Shown here in pieces: positions 51,636 through 61,529 of a stretch of 64,000 nucleotides of DNA. How positions within the stretch are numbered: position 1 is the first letter of the stretch; each line of letters begins with the position of its first letter. A program made the translations under genes and the position numbers. The DNA lies in assembly GCA_002862805.1 (NCBI GenBank), contig PKEA01000047.1, positions 1 through 64,000 on the forward strand. The letters are read 5' to 3'. Below the pieces are notes generated by a model, which ran no database searches, was not told the DNA's origin, and saw nothing but the letters and a program-made list of their open reading frames with translations. Origin of the DNA: Flavobacteriaceae bacterium (lineage in GTDB: Bacteria; Bacteroidota; Bacteroidia; Flavobacteriales; Flavobacteriaceae).

Positions 51636-52292
51636 ATGGCTTTAGATAAAAATCAAATTGCACAGCGAATAGCAAAAGAAGTAAAAGATGGTTATTATGT
51701 AAACCTTGGAATTGGTATTCCTACTTTAGTTGCAAATTATGTTCGAACTGATATTTCTGTAGAATTTCAATCTGAAAATGGGGTTCTAGGAATGGGTCCT
51801 TTTCCTTTTGAAGGAGAAGAAGATGCCGATATTATAAACGCAGGAAAACAAACCATAACAACATTGCCAGGAGCAAGTTTTTTTGACTCCGCTTTTAGTT
51901 TTGGAATGATAAGAAGTCAAAAGGTCGATTTAACTATTCTTGGAGCAATGGAAGTTTCAGAAAATGGCGACATTGCCAACTGGAAAATTCCCGGCAAAAT
52001 GGTAAAAGGAATGGGTGGTGCTATGGATTTAGTAGCTTCAGCCGAAAATATTATCGTTGCTATGATGCATGTAAACAAAGCAGGTGAATCTAAATTACTT
52101 AAAAAATGTAGTTTACCATTAACTGGTGTTGGTTGTGTGAAAAAAGTAGTAACAGAATTAGCTGTTTTAGAAATAACGGATAAAGGATTCAAACTTTTAG
52201 AAAGAGCACCTGGAGTTACGGTTGAAGAAATTCAAAAAGCAACAGAAGGGACTTTAATTATTGAAGGAGATATTCCTGAAATGAAGTTTTAG
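51636..52292 (+). CDS. scoB: Succinyl-CoA:3-ketoacid CoA-transferase subunit B
   Basis: The beta subunit, 218 residues from 'MALDKNQIAQRIAKE'; a longer frame from 51591 would overlap scoA by 44 bases and is not needed. The catalytic Glu47 is in 'EFQSENGVLGMGPFP'; 'YVNLGIGIPTLVANYV' and 'DLTILGAMEVSENGDIANW' are also conserved. A terminator follows. Confidence 0.94.
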   Translation: MALDKNQIAQRIAKEVKDGYYVNLGIGIPTLVANYVRTDISVEFQSENGVLGMGPFPFEGEEDADIINAGKQTITTLPGASFFDSAFSFGMIRSQKVDLTILGAMEVSENGDIANWKIPGKMVKGMGGAMDLVASAENIIVAMMHVNKAGESKLLKKCSLPLTGVGCVKKVVTELAVLEITDKGFKLLERAPGVTVEEIQKATEGTLIIEGDIPEMKF

Positions 52293-52315
52293 ATTTTAAC
52301 GAAAAATCACAATTT

Positions 52316-52343
52316 AAAACCTGCACAACCGCAGGTTTTTTTT
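52316..52343 (+). terminator. Intrinsic terminator after scoB
   Basis: The stem AAAACCTGC / GCAGGTTTT with loop ACAACC is followed by a T-run. Confidence 0.88.
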
Positions 52344-52430
52344 ATATAACAAAAAAATAATTATTATATAAAACTTATTTTTTTAACATTTTTAATAAAA
52401 TATATGTAATTTTTTTTCAATTAGTGTTGA

Positions 52431-52438
52431 TATATTTG
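52431..52438 (+). promoter_or_regulatory. -7 element upstream of the M4 metalloprotease gene
   Basis: TATATTTG fits TANNTTTG, 35 bases before the ATG. No TTG at the -33 distance. Confidence 0.45.
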
Positions 52439-52472
52439 ACAATCAAATCTTATTTAACACAAACTACTAATT

Positions 52473-55400
52473 ATGAAAAAAAATCTACACAAGAAAATTG
52501 CCTTGCTAACAGCAGTTTCATTTTTTTCTTTAACAGCCTCAGCTCAAGAAGTAAACAAATCAATTAAATTAAAAAAAACAGACGTTTTTGGCCAAACAAG
52601 TTTTTTATCTTTTAATGAAAATTCAACTTATAAATCAAATGATTTTGAAAAAGTATTTAAAGAACAATTAAACATTCAAGACGGAACTCAATTTGTAAAG
52701 TTGTATACAGAAACTGATAAATTAGGTTTCACCCATGATAAATACCAAATGTATCAAAATGGCGTTAAAATTGAATTTGCTACATATACTGTACATTCAA
52801 AAAATGGAAAAATAACCGCAATGAATGGAGAAATGTACAAAACCAATGCCGTTTCTCTTGTCCCAGAAATCACTTCTCAAGACGCACTACAAAAAGCAAT
52901 GCAACACCTTAATGCCAAACAATATCTTTGGGACAATCCTACCGAGGCTTCAAAATTAGATAATTATAAAAAACCACAAGGTGAACTTGTTTTGTTGCCT
53001 ATGTTCGATGATAACTCAAAAAAAATATCTGAAGCATCAAACTTAAAATTAGCTTATAAATTTGATATTTATGCAACTCAACCTTTAAGCAGAGGAGATG
53101 TATATGTAGATGCTCAAACTGGAGATGTTTTGTTCTATAATGCAACGATAAAACACGCAACACATTTTGGCTATTCTTCTTCAATATTTAATAAAGATTC
53201 TAAATGCGACACTTTTTTAACTCAAGAAGAAACGAAAAAAATTGCAACATGTTTTGATGCTTTGGTTTCTGGAACCGCAGCAACACGTTACAGTGGCTCA
53301 AAAACGATTCAGACTACATTATCTGGTTCAAATTACGTTTTAAAAGACGCTACTCGTGGCAGTGGAATAAATACCTACGACTTAAATACAAGTACGAATT
53401 ATAATTCAGCAGTTAACTTTACAGATAACGATAACAACTGGACCACTGCAGAACATACAGCAAACAAAGATAACGGTGCTTTAGATGCGCACTGGGGAGC
53501 TGAAATGACATACGACTATTGGATGACAAAACACAACCGTAATAGTTTTAATAATTCAGGAGCAGCAATAAACAGTTACGTTCACTATAGTTCTAATTAT
53601 GATAATGCTTTTTGGGACGGTTCAAGAATGACTTATGGTGACGGAAGTGGAACCTATTTCGACATCCTTACATCTTTAGATGTAGCAGCTCACGAAATTG
53701 GACATGCAGTTTGTACTTACACTGCTAATTTGGCTTACCAAAGAGAGTCAGGAGCTATGAACGAAGGTTTCTCTGATATTTGGGGAGCTACAGTAGAATA
53801 TTACGCTGCACCAAATAAAAGCACATGGTTAATTGGTGAAGATATTGAAAGACGTTCAGGTCATTTGGCTCTACGTTCAATGAGTAACCCAAAAAGTGAA
53901 GGACAACCAGATACTTACGGTGGAACATATTGGATAAACCCAAACTGCGGAACACCAACACAAAGTAATGATTATTGTGGCGTACACACAAATTCAGGAG
54001 TTTTAAATCATTGGTTTTATATTTTAGTTCAAGGAAAATCTGGAACAAATGACATTGGCAGTTCTTATAACGTTACAGGAATAGGAATGGACAAAGCTGC
54101 AAATATTGCTTATCGTTTAGAAAGTGTCTATTTATCAGCAAATTCAACTTTTGCAAATGCCAGAACCTACGGAATACAAGCAGCAACAGATTTATATGGA
54201 GCAAACTCTGCTGAAGTTATTGCTACAACAAATGCTTTTTATGCAGTAGGTATAGGTAGTGCTTACCAAGGTGCGACAGACACACAAGCACCAACTGTTC
54301 CAACAAATTTAGTTGCAAGCGGTACAACAAATACAACAACAACTCTAAACTGGACTGCTTCAACTGACAATGTGGGTGTTGTAGGATATGATATTTACCA
54401 AGGTACTTCAAATCTTGGGACAGTTACTGGTACTTCAGCAAATATTACTGGTTTAACTGCAAGCACAACTTATTCATTTTCTGTTAGAGCTAAAGATGCG
54501 GCCGGAAATGTTTCTGGATCAAGTAATACAGTAAACGTAACTACAACTGGCTCTTCTACAGGATGTTCTGGAGCAATATCTTCGTTCCCATATTCTGAAG
54601 GATTTGAAAACACTATTGGAGCTTGGACACAAGATTCGGCAGATGATTTTGATTGGATTGTAGATGCAAATGGAACACCTTCAAGTAATACAGGACCTTC
54701 TTCAGCAATTCAAGGAACGTATTATATTTATGTAGAAGCATCAAGTCCAAACTATTCAAACAAAAAAACTATTTTAAACTCACCTTGTTTCAATTTAACA
54801 AATGCTCCATCTGCAACTTTCAATTTCAAATACCATATGTATGGTGCTTCAACAATGGGAGCTTTAAAATTAGAAGCAAGCACAAATAATGGTTCAACTT
54901 GGACTGAAATTTGGAGTAAATCTGGTAACCAAGGAAACAGTTGGTTAACTGCAAATGTAAGTTTAGCAAGTTACATTGGAAACACAGTTCAATTACGCTT
55001 TGTAGGATCAACAGCTGCAACATGGCAAGGAGACATTGCTGTAGATGATGTTTCATTAACTACTGCTTCAGCTCCTGTTTGTACTAATGTAAACATTAAC
55101 ATGACATTTGACAATTACCCAGAAGAAACAAGTTGGGAAATTTTAAACGCAAGTAATCAGGTTGTGTTTTCTGGTGGTACATACGGAAGTCAAGCAGACG
55201 GATCTTCATTAACTGTAACAAAATGTTTAGATGCTGGTTGTTATACATTTACAATTAAGGATACATATGGAGACGGAATTTGTTGTTCTTATGGAAATGG
55301 TAGTTATACTGTAACTTCAAACGGAATAACATTTGCAAGCGGTGGAACTTTTGGAGCAAGTCAATCTACTAACTTTTGTGTAGGAACTTCTTCTTTAATT

Positions 55401-55661
55401 TCGAATGTATCTACTACAACAGAAACCCAAACAGAAATTCCATTTTCTATTTACCCAAACCCTGTTAAAGGAGACATTTTAAATGTTCAAATTGGGAAAG
55501 ACTTAGAAGATTATAAAATCTATAACATTATGGGGCAACTGGTTTTACAAGGAAAAATTACTAACGGACAAATCAATGTTAGTTCTTTAAATACTGGAGT
55601 TTTCATAATTGAAACAAATACGTACAAAGAAAAAATAGCAAAAAAATTCATTAAAGAATAA
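52473..55661 (+). CDS. Secreted M4 (thermolysin-like) metalloprotease with type A T9SS domain
   Basis: A 1062-residue secreted zinc protease. Order: signal peptide (1-25, ends 'LTASAQ'), FTP and PepSY inhibitory propeptide (about 35-235), M4 catalytic domain (about 245-605) with zinc ligands His407/His411 in 'AAHEIGHAV' and Glu431 in 'GAMNEGFSD', fibronectin III (about 610-698), a choice-of-anchor J/MAM-like domain (about 705-865), a Cys-containing beta-domain (about 868-985; 'DTYGDGICCSYGNGSY'), and a type A secretion tail (about 995-1062; 'FSIYPNPVKGDILNV', 'YNIMGQLV', 'GVFIIETNT'). It should leave the cell through the T9SS and digest proteins outside. Confidence 0.94.
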   Translation: MKKNLHKKIALLTAVSFFSLTASAQEVNKSIKLKKTDVFGQTSFLSFNENSTYKSNDFEKVFKEQLNIQDGTQFVKLYTETDKLGFTHDKYQMYQNGVKIEFATYTVHSKNGKITAMNGEMYKTNAVSLVPEITSQDALQKAMQHLNAKQYLWDNPTEASKLDNYKKPQGELVLLPMFDDNSKKISEASNLKLAYKFDIYATQPLSRGDVYVDAQTGDVLFYNATIKHATHFGYSSSIFNKDSKCDTFLTQEETKKIATCFDALVSGTAATRYSGSKTIQTTLSGSNYVLKDATRGSGINTYDLNTSTNYNSAVNFTDNDNNWTTAEHTANKDNGALDAHWGAEMTYDYWMTKHNRNSFNNSGAAINSYVHYSSNYDNAFWDGSRMTYGDGSGTYFDILTSLDVAAHEIGHAVCTYTANLAYQRESGAMNEGFSDIWGATVEYYAAPNKSTWLIGEDIERRSGHLALRSMSNPKSEGQPDTYGGTYWINPNCGTPTQSNDYCGVHTNSGVLNHWFYILVQGKSGTNDIGSSYNVTGIGMDKAANIAYRLESVYLSANSTFANARTYGIQAATDLYGANSAEVIATTNAFYAVGIGSAYQGATDTQAPTVPTNLVASGTTNTTTTLNWTASTDNVGVVGYDIYQGTSNLGTVTGTSANITGLTASTTYSFSVRAKDAAGNVSGSSNTVNVTTTGSSTGCSGAISSFPYSEGFENTIGAWTQDSADDFDWIVDANGTPSSNTGPSSAIQGTYYIYVEASSPNYSNKKTILNSPCFNLTNAPSATFNFKYHMYGASTMGALKLEASTNNGSTWTEIWSKSGNQGNSWLTANVSLASYIGNTVQLRFVGSTAATWQGDIAVDDVSLTTASAPVCTNVNINMTFDNYPEETSWEILNASNQVVFSGGTYGSQADGSSLTVTKCLDAGCYTFTIKDTYGDGICCSYGNGSYTVTSNGITFASGGTFGASQSTNFCVGTSSLISNVSTTTETQTEIPFSIYPNPVKGDILNVQIGKDLEDYKIYNIMGQLVLQGKITNGQINVSSLNTGVFIIETNTYKEKIAKKFIKE

Positions 55662-55683
55662 ATTTCCCTTAGTTAAGTAAATG

Positions 55684-55717
55684 AAAAGGCTGCTCTAGAT
55701 TTCTAGGCAGCCTTTTC
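55684..55717. terminator. Bidirectional terminator between the M4 protease and fumarase genes
   Basis: AAAAGGCTGC / GCAGCCTTTT plus an inner CTAG/CTAG stem with loop ATTT and one bulged T gives a 14-bp stem. The A/T ends suit both convergent genes. Confidence 0.85.
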
Positions 55718-55738
55718 TCTTTTAAAATATTTATCTAT

Positions 55739-57340
55739 TTACAAATTCGCAAAGAAATCATTTCCTTTATCATCGGTAATAATGAATGCTGGGAAATCTT
55801 TAACTGTAATTTTACGAACCGCTTCCATTCCTAATTCTTCAAAATCAACAACCTCAACTTTTAAAATATTATCTTTTGCTAAAATAGCAGCAGGACCTCC
55901 AATTGAACCTAAATAAAAACCACCATGTTTCGCACAAGCATCTGTAACTTGTTGCGAACGGTTCCCTTTTGCTAACATAATCATACTTCCACCTGCCGCT
56001 TGAAACTCATTTACATAAGGATCCATTCTACCCGCTGTTGTTGGTCCGAAACTTCCTGATGGCATTCCGTCTGGAGTTTTTGCAGGTCCGGCATAGTATA
56101 TTGGATGGTTTTTAAAGTAATCAGGCATTGGTTTACCCGCATCTAATAATTCTTTAATTTTAGCATGAGCAATATCACGAGCCACAATAACTGTTCCACT
56201 CAATTTTAAACGTGTTTTGATTGGATATTTTGTCAATTCAGCTAAAACTTCATTCATTGGTTTGTTTAAATCAATTTCAACAGCTGGTTCTAAATGAGGT
56301 GCTACTTCTGGTAAAAACTGACCTGGATTGGTTTCTAATTGTTCTACGAAAATACCATCTTTGGTAATTTTACCCTTAATATTTCTATCGGCAGAACACG
56401 AAACTCCTAGTCCAACCGGACAAGAAGCTGCATGACGTGGTAAACGAATTACACGAACATCATGTGTAAAGTATTTTCCTCCAAATTGTGCACCAATAGC
56501 GCTTTCTTGACAAATTTCTTGTACTCTTTTTTCCCATTCTAAATCACGGAAAGCTTGACCGGCCATATTTCCTGAAGTTGGTAACTCATCAAAATAACCA
56601 GCAGATGCTTTTTTAACCGTTGCTAAATTGGCTTCGGCAGATGTTCCTCCAATTACTAAAGCTAAATGGTAAGGTGGACAAGCAGATGTTCCTAAATCTT
56701 TGATTTTTTCACGAACAAATTCTTCCATTCCTTTTTCATTCAATAACGATTTCGTTTTTTGGTATAAGAATGTTTTATTGGCAGAACCTCCTCCTTTTGC
56801 TAAAAACAAGAACTCATAAGAACTTCCTTTTTTAGCATAAATATCTATTTGTGCAGGTAAGTTGGAACCCGAATTCTTTTCTTCAAACATGCTAATAGGC
56901 ACAATTTGAGAATAACGAAGGTTTTTCTTTTCGTAGGTATTGAAAATCCCTTTTGAAAGCCATTCCGCGTCATCTACGCCTGTATATACGTTTTCTCCTT
57001 TTTTGGCCATTACGATAGCGGTTCCTGTATCTTGACAAGAAGGCAATTCGCCATCAATAGCAACAGAAGCATTTTGCAATAAATTATACGCCACAAAACG
57101 ATCGTTATCTGTCGCTTCTGGGTCATCTAATATGTTTGATAAGCTCTTTAAATGTTTGGTGCGCAACATAAACGAAACATCATTCATTGCCACTTCTGAT
57201 AACAACTCTAATCCTTTTGGATCAATGGTTAGAATTTCTCTGTCGCCTAGCTTTTCAACCTTTACGTATTCTGAAGAAATTTTCTTGTATTGTGTATCGT
57301 CTTTTAAAATAGGATACGGGTCTTGGTATATAAAATCCAT
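55739..57340 (-). CDS. Class I fumarate hydratase (Fe-S)
   Basis: A 533-residue class I fumarase, the oxygen-sensitive 4Fe-4S enzyme of the TCA cycle that interconverts fumarate and malate. The alpha and beta parts are fused. Visible conserved parts: '[18 protein letters not shown]' with the first cluster Cys, '[20 protein letters not shown]', '[18 protein letters not shown]' and the beta part '[20 protein letters not shown]'. Length matches FumA/FumB of E. coli. It is a single gene, with a 168-base spacer upstream in which nothing was recognised. Confidence 0.93.
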   Translation of the reverse strand: MDFIYQDPYPILKDDTQYKKISSEYVKVEKLGDREILTIDPKGLELLSEVAMNDVSFMLRTKHLKSLSNILDDPEATDNDRFVAYNLLQNASVAIDGELPSCQDTGTAIVMAKKGENVYTGVDDAEWLSKGIFNTYEKKNLRYSQIVPISMFEEKNSGSNLPAQIDIYAKKGSSYEFLFLAKGGGSANKTFLYQKTKSLLNEKGMEEFVREKIKDLGTSACPPYHLALVIGGTSAEANLATVKKASAGYFDELPTSGNMAGQAFRDLEWEKRVQEICQESAIGAQFGGKYFTHDVRVIRLPRHAASCPVGLGVSCSADRNIKGKITKDGIFVEQLETNPGQFLPEVAPHLEPAVEIDLNKPMNEVLAELTKYPIKTRLKLSGTVIVARDIAHAKIKELLDAGKPMPDYFKNHPIYYAGPAKTPDGMPSGSFGPTTAGRMDPYVNEFQAAGGSMIMLAKGNRSQQVTDACAKHGGFYLGSIGGPAAILAKDNILKVEVVDFEELGMEAVRKITVKDFPAFIITDDKGNDFFANL

Positions 57341-57508
57341 GTGTGTTATTTTTTGATAATGTAAAGTTACGGATTTTTTCTTTTTTTATCTGCAAGCTTG
57401 AATGCCGAATAAGGATTTTTTCTTTATTCTAAAGAAAGCTTTACAACTTTTATTTTTTTAAACATTTCCGTAAGGCTTTTTGAAACTTTGAACAAATTGA
57501 ATCTTAGA

Positions 57509-58948
57509 TTAAAAAAACCAAGTCGCCACAAAAATTGCAGTAATTACACAAATTAAATCTACTAAAAGCATCGTAGTTAAAGCATAACGTGTATTTTTTA
57601 TATTCACAGAACCAAAATAAACCGCAATTACATAAAAAGTGCTCTCTGCACTACATTGAAAAATACTGCTCAATCTTCCGGTTAATGAATCGGCTCCAAA
57701 AGTATTCATTGAATCAATCAAAAATCCCCTTGAACCAGCAGAACTAAAAGGTCGTAATAAAGCAACCGGTAAGGAATCGACAATTTGTTTATTTACACCA
57801 ATATTTGAAAACACAAAAGCCAAACCATTGCTTATAATATCAAACAAACCGCTGTTTCTAAATAAAGAAATGGCCGCTAACATTCCTAAAACATATGGAA
57901 AAATAGTAACGCCAGTTTTTACACCGTTATTTGCACCTTTTACAAAAGCATCAAAAACGGTTGTATTCGCTTCGGCAAATAATTTCTCTTTTTTAAATGC
58001 ATACATCAAGGTAAAACCAATAATTGCTAATAATATTAATCCCGAAAGATTAGATGTAAAATAATTTTTTCCAATAATATCCAAATGATTTACATACATC
58101 AACAAGCCAATAATTGCCCCAATTAATGTCATTAAGCCAATTGCCAATGAAGCACTTTTGAAATTGATTTTTTGTTTGATTCCCACAATTATAAAAGCTG
58201 CGATGGTACCAATAAATGAAGTAATAATACAAGGCAACATCACATCTGCAGGGTTACTAGAACCGGCCGCTGCTCTATATCCAATAATTGAAGTTGCAAT
58301 TAACGTTAAACCGGAAGCATGCAAACACATAAACATAATTTGCGCATCACTAGCTCTATCTTTATCTTCATTGAGCTCTTGCAAACTTTCCATAGCTTTT
58401 AAACCAAAAGGTGTTGCAGCCGAATCCAATCCTAAAAAGTTGGCCGCAAAATTCAACGTCATATAGGAAATAGATGGATGATTTTTAGGAATACTTGGAA
58501 ATACTTTTACAAAAACTGGACTCAAAACTTTGGCTAATTTTCCGGAAACTCCAGATATAATTAACAATTCCATCAATCCACAAAAGAAAGCTAAATAAGC
58601 TATAAGCGGTATTATTATATCTACTAAGCTGCTTTTGCAAGTTGCCAATAATCCATCCGATTTTTGAACACCGCTGTAAATTTGTACCGTTTGATTTTTG
58701 TATACATACGTCGTATCAGGATCTGACAAATTACGATTAACAATCATTGTTTTATCGTCTTTCAGTTGGATACTGTCTTTTATAAAAGCAGGAACTTGAT
58801 CTATATATTTTTCAGATATTAAAATAGGATTTCCTTTTTCGCCATTCAACACATAATCAATAGTATATGTTGTACCAGAAAACAAACTGATTACCACAAA
58901 GACAATTGATGAAATAAAAATTGCTAACCAAAACCTACTTAATACCAT
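57509..58948 (-). CDS. SpmA/SpmB-like nucleoside-recognition membrane protein
   Basis: A 479-residue integral membrane protein in which two 'Gate'/nucleoside-recognition domains (as in Bacillus SpmA and SpmB) are fused. The first lies at about 110-260 ('FCGLMELLIISGVSGKLAKV', 'LNFAANFLGLDSAATPFGLK'). The second lies at about 330-479 ('FVKGANNGVKTGVTIFPYVL', 'LLRPFSSAGSRGFLIDSM', 'IFQCSAESTFYVIAVYFGSV'). Residues 25-100 form a periplasmic insert between the first two helices. The protein probably transports a small molecule; the substrate is unknown. A known Bacteroidetes fusion, here not near sporulation genes. Confidence 0.85.
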   Translation of the reverse strand: MVLSRFWLAIFISSIVFVVISLFSGTTYTIDYVLNGEKGNPILISEKYIDQVPAFIKDSIQLKDDKTMIVNRNLSDPDTTYVYKNQTVQIYSGVQKSDGLLATCKSSLVDIIIPLIAYLAFFCGLMELLIISGVSGKLAKVLSPVFVKVFPSIPKNHPSISYMTLNFAANFLGLDSAATPFGLKAMESLQELNEDKDRASDAQIMFMCLHASGLTLIATSIIGYRAAAGSSNPADVMLPCIITSFIGTIAAFIIVGIKQKINFKSASLAIGLMTLIGAIIGLLMYVNHLDIIGKNYFTSNLSGLILLAIIGFTLMYAFKKEKLFAEANTTVFDAFVKGANNGVKTGVTIFPYVLGMLAAISLFRNSGLFDIISNGLAFVFSNIGVNKQIVDSLPVALLRPFSSAGSRGFLIDSMNTFGADSLTGRLSSIFQCSAESTFYVIAVYFGSVNIKNTRYALTTMLLVDLICVITAIFVATWFF

Positions 58949-58966
58949 AATTTGAATTTTTTAACC

Positions 58967-59002
58967 ACTAGGTTCACAAAGATAAAAACTAAGTTCACTA
59001 AG
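58967..59002. repeat. Degenerate 15-bp direct repeat
   Basis: ACTAGGTTCACAAAG and ACTAAGTTCACTAAG match at 13 of 15 bases, 21 bases apart. Similar 'ACTAAGTTCACAAAG' strings recur between genes in many Bacteroidetes (recalled, not verified). Confidence 0.6.
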
Positions 59003-59034
59003 CCATTTATTTTTTAAACAAAGTGTTTTGAAAT

Positions 59035-59748
59035 TTATACATGAATTATTTCATCGTCAATTAAAAGCCCTTCTCTTCTAAAACGGAGAAAAACTTGTGC
59101 CACTGCAATAACGTCTTTTTCGCAGTAGGTTATAATTCTATCGATATCGTTTTCAATATAAAAAACTCGAGCCACTTCGCTACCATCAATATCTCCTTTT
59201 GGAGAAGGAACACCTAATACTTTCGTTAATAATTTTAGCGAAGTAAAATGTTTGTAATCACCAAATTTCCACAATTCTAAAGTATCTAAGTGCGGTACTT
59301 CCCAAGGTTTTTTACCAAATAAATTCAATTTATCTGGTAAAGCAACTGAATTGATAATCATTCTTCGGGCAATAAATGGAATGTCAAATTCCTTTGCATT
59401 ATGTCCGCATAAAACATGTTGTGCTCCATTATAATGTTGGTTCAATAAATTAGAGAAATCTTGAAGAATTTTCTTTTCTTCACCCCAAAAACTAGTGACT
59501 CTAAAATTTCTAACATCTGCTTTATTGACAAAATAACCCACTGAAATAGTAATGATTTTCCCAAATTCAGCCCAGATACCAGCACGTTCATAAAAATCTT
59601 CGGCTGTAACCTCATCACGACGCTGGTATTGTGTTTTATTTTCCCAAAGTTTTTTGGTTTCTTCATCCATTCCTAAATATGAATCATACTCAGGAACCGT
59701 TTCAATATCTAAAAATAGAATATTGTTAAGGTTAATTTTTTCAATCAT
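59035..59748 (-). CDS. Predicted 3'-5' exonuclease (PolB-like DEDDy)
   Basis: A 237-residue stand-alone exonuclease domain related to that of DNA polymerase B. DEDD residues: Asp14/Glu16 in 'ILFLDIETVPE', the ExoII-like 'CGHNAKEFDIPFIARRM', and the ExoIII region 'IITYCEKDVIAVAQVFL' with Tyr and Asp of the DEDDy type. The polymerase domain is absent, which is normal for this family. It is followed on the minus strand by no close partner; upstream the serine hydrolase gene is 8 bases away, so both may be cotranscribed. Confidence 0.87.
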   Translation of the reverse strand: MIEKINLNNILFLDIETVPEYDSYLGMDEETKKLWENKTQYQRRDEVTAEDFYERAGIWAEFGKIITISVGYFVNKADVRNFRVTSFWGEEKKILQDFSNLLNQHYNGAQHVLCGHNAKEFDIPFIARRMIINSVALPDKLNLFGKKPWEVPHLDTLELWKFGDYKHFTSLKLLTKVLGVPSPKGDIDGSEVARVFYIENDIDRIITYCEKDVIAVAQVFLRFRREGLLIDDEIIHV

Positions 59749-59756
59749 ATAATTAA

Positions 59757-60923
59757 TTAATGAGTTGTTTTTCTTTTTTCTAACATCTTATACGCTTCTT
59801 CTACATAAACATATAAATCATTGCTGTGCGGATCAGTTTCTGTTTGCAATCCTTTTAAATGCCCTAGACGAACAATAATTAAATTATCTTGAGGAATAAC
59901 AATTACAAACTGACCTAGATGACCGCGCATATAAAATAAGTCTTTGCCTTTTATAGCATGTAACCACCAGCCATATCCATATTGTGGACTTTCTGAGAAT
60001 CGAGGTGTTATGCATTTGTTAATAAACGTTGAGTCCAAAATTTGTTTTCCATTCCAGCTTCCATTATTTAAATATAGTTTTCCAAAACGCGCAAAATCGC
60101 GAGCGTTACTTGCAATACAACAATAGGCTTTTTCAATTCCGTCTGGTTCATGGTCTAATTGCCAAAGCGCTTCGTTTTCTGCTCCCATAGGCTGCCAAAA
60201 GTGTTTAGAAACGTAATCTGAAACATATTCACCTGTTGCTTTTTCGATACACATAGCTAACAATTGTGTTGAGCCGCTTAAATATTTAAAAAACTGTCCT
60301 GATTTTTCATTGATTTCTAAACCCAGCATTACTTTTTTTAAATCGTCATCAAAGTAGGCACGAGTAACAATAGAAAGTGGACTGTAATATTTTTCATCCC
60401 AATTTAAACCTGATGCCATTGAAGATAAATCGCCAACGGTAACTTCTTTTGCAAACTCACCTTTTAAATCAGGAATAAAATCTATTACTTTTTGATCTAA
60501 ACTTTTAATTTTTCCTTCCATAATGGCTTTACCAAGAGCCATAGTAATGACGCTTTTTGCCATTGAAAAAGAATTGGATTTTGAATCTTTGGTATAACCA
60601 TCAAAATAACTTTCGTGAAAAACACTATCGTTTTGAATAATTAAAAAAGCTGCCGTTTGCAGTTCTTTATGTGTTTTTTCTAAAGTTGAAGTAGCTACTA
60701 TTGAATTATAATCTTTGGCTAGTGCCCAAGGTTGGGCTGTTCCTTTTTTAATTGCTCTATTTGGAAAATCTTTATAATCTTCTAAAAAAGCTGTGGTATA
60801 GCCTTTAAAATAAATTGTTTTTACCGCTCGAAGTAAGTAATCTACATCGAAAATATACATTAAGATAATTATAGATACTAATACTATGGCGAGCCATTTG
60901 AAAAAACCTTTTAGAAACTTCAT
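59757..60923 (-). CDS. Serine hydrolase (class C beta-lactamase family)
   Basis: A 388-residue protein with an N-terminal membrane anchor (about 8-26) and a beta-lactamase/esterase fold outside the membrane. Catalytic Ser120 and Lys123 are in 'NSFSMAKSVITMALG', a second motif is near 'FFKYLSGSTQLLAM', and the third motif is 'MRGHLGQFVIVIPQ' (HxG in place of KTG). This form is common in esterases and D-aminopeptidases of the family, so a true beta-lactamase role is not implied. Confidence 0.87.
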   Translation of the reverse strand: MKFLKGFFKWLAIVLVSIIILMYIFDVDYLLRAVKTIYFKGYTTAFLEDYKDFPNRAIKKGTAQPWALAKDYNSIVATSTLEKTHKELQTAAFLIIQNDSVFHESYFDGYTKDSKSNSFSMAKSVITMALGKAIMEGKIKSLDQKVIDFIPDLKGEFAKEVTVGDLSSMASGLNWDEKYYSPLSIVTRAYFDDDLKKVMLGLEINEKSGQFFKYLSGSTQLLAMCIEKATGEYVSDYVSKHFWQPMGAENEALWQLDHEPDGIEKAYCCIASNARDFARFGKLYLNNGSWNGKQILDSTFINKCITPRFSESPQYGYGWWLHAIKGKDLFYMRGHLGQFVIVIPQDNLIIVRLGHLKGLQTETDPHSNDLYVYVEEAYKMLEKRKTTH

Positions 60924-60981
60924 GTTTTCATTTTAAGAATGTGATATAAAAGTAAGAAAAAAGAATATTTTTAAAAGAGTT

Positions 60982-61452
60982 TTAGAAAAGAGTTTGTTGT
61001 TTAATCGGGTTTTCATGCTCAATTAACCATTTTTTACGCCAAAGCCCACCTGCATAACCGGTAAGTGAGCCGTCAGAACCAATAACTCTATGGCAGGGTA
61101 CAACAATCCAAAGAGGGTTTTTTCCGTTAGCGGAAGCCACTGCTCTAATTGCTTTAACATCGCCAAGTTGTTTAGAAAGCTCTAAATATGACATTGTTTT
61201 TCCATAAGGAATTTCTAAAAGTGCTTTCCATACTTTTTTTTGAAAATCAGTTCCTTTTGGATTCATTATAAAAGTAAATTTCTTTCTATTGCCTTCAAAA
61301 TATTCATTTATTTCTTTAACTGCAGACTTCAACTCTAAAGGGATTGTTTTAGAAATTTCACCTTCTTGTAGAACTGAAATAAGACAAACCCCATTTTCAT
61401 CACCTTTAATTTTTGCGGTTCCTAGTGGTGTATTTATAAAAACTGTTTCCAT
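60982..61452 (-). CDS. ogt: Methylated-DNA--protein-cysteine methyltransferase
   Basis: This suicide enzyme removes alkyl groups from O6 of guanine in DNA. With the start at 'METVFINTPLGTAKIKGD' it has 156 residues. A frame nine codons longer would begin inside the upstream terminator hairpin, so the ATG at 61452 is chosen. Acceptor Cys120 in 'IVVPCHRVIGSDGSLTGYAGG', the helix-turn-helix 'GKTMSYLELSKQLGD' and the arginine finger 'AIRAVASANGKNP' are clear. Confidence 0.93.
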   Translation of the reverse strand: METVFINTPLGTAKIKGDENGVCLISVLQEGEISKTIPLELKSAVKEINEYFEGNRKKFTFIMNPKGTDFQKKVWKALLEIPYGKTMSYLELSKQLGDVKAIRAVASANGKNPLWIVVPCHRVIGSDGSLTGYAGGLWRKKWLIEHENPIKQQTLF

Positions 61453-61460
61453 TTTATAAA

Positions 61461-61494
61461 TATAAAAAAAACCACTCAAAAATGAGTGGTTTTC
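61461..61494 (-). terminator. Intrinsic terminator after the DUF1573 gene
   Basis: On the minus strand AAAACCACTC / GAGTGGTTTT encloses a short ATTTTT loop and is followed by a T-run. It ends the DUF1573 transcript just before ogt. Confidence 0.82.
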
Positions 61495-61529
61495 TAACCT
61501 TAAGATGTAATAGTTGAATTAATATATTT

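Noticed and set aside
57341-57508. Small gene or RNA between fumarase and the SpmA/SpmB gene
   Set aside because: AT-rich spacer without an open frame of note, stable hairpin or promoter-terminator pair; nothing could be supported.
59757-60923. Antibiotic-resistance beta-lactamase
   Set aside because: It has SxxK but HxG in place of KTG and a membrane anchor, which fits the wider esterase/aminopeptidase family better; resistance is not supported.
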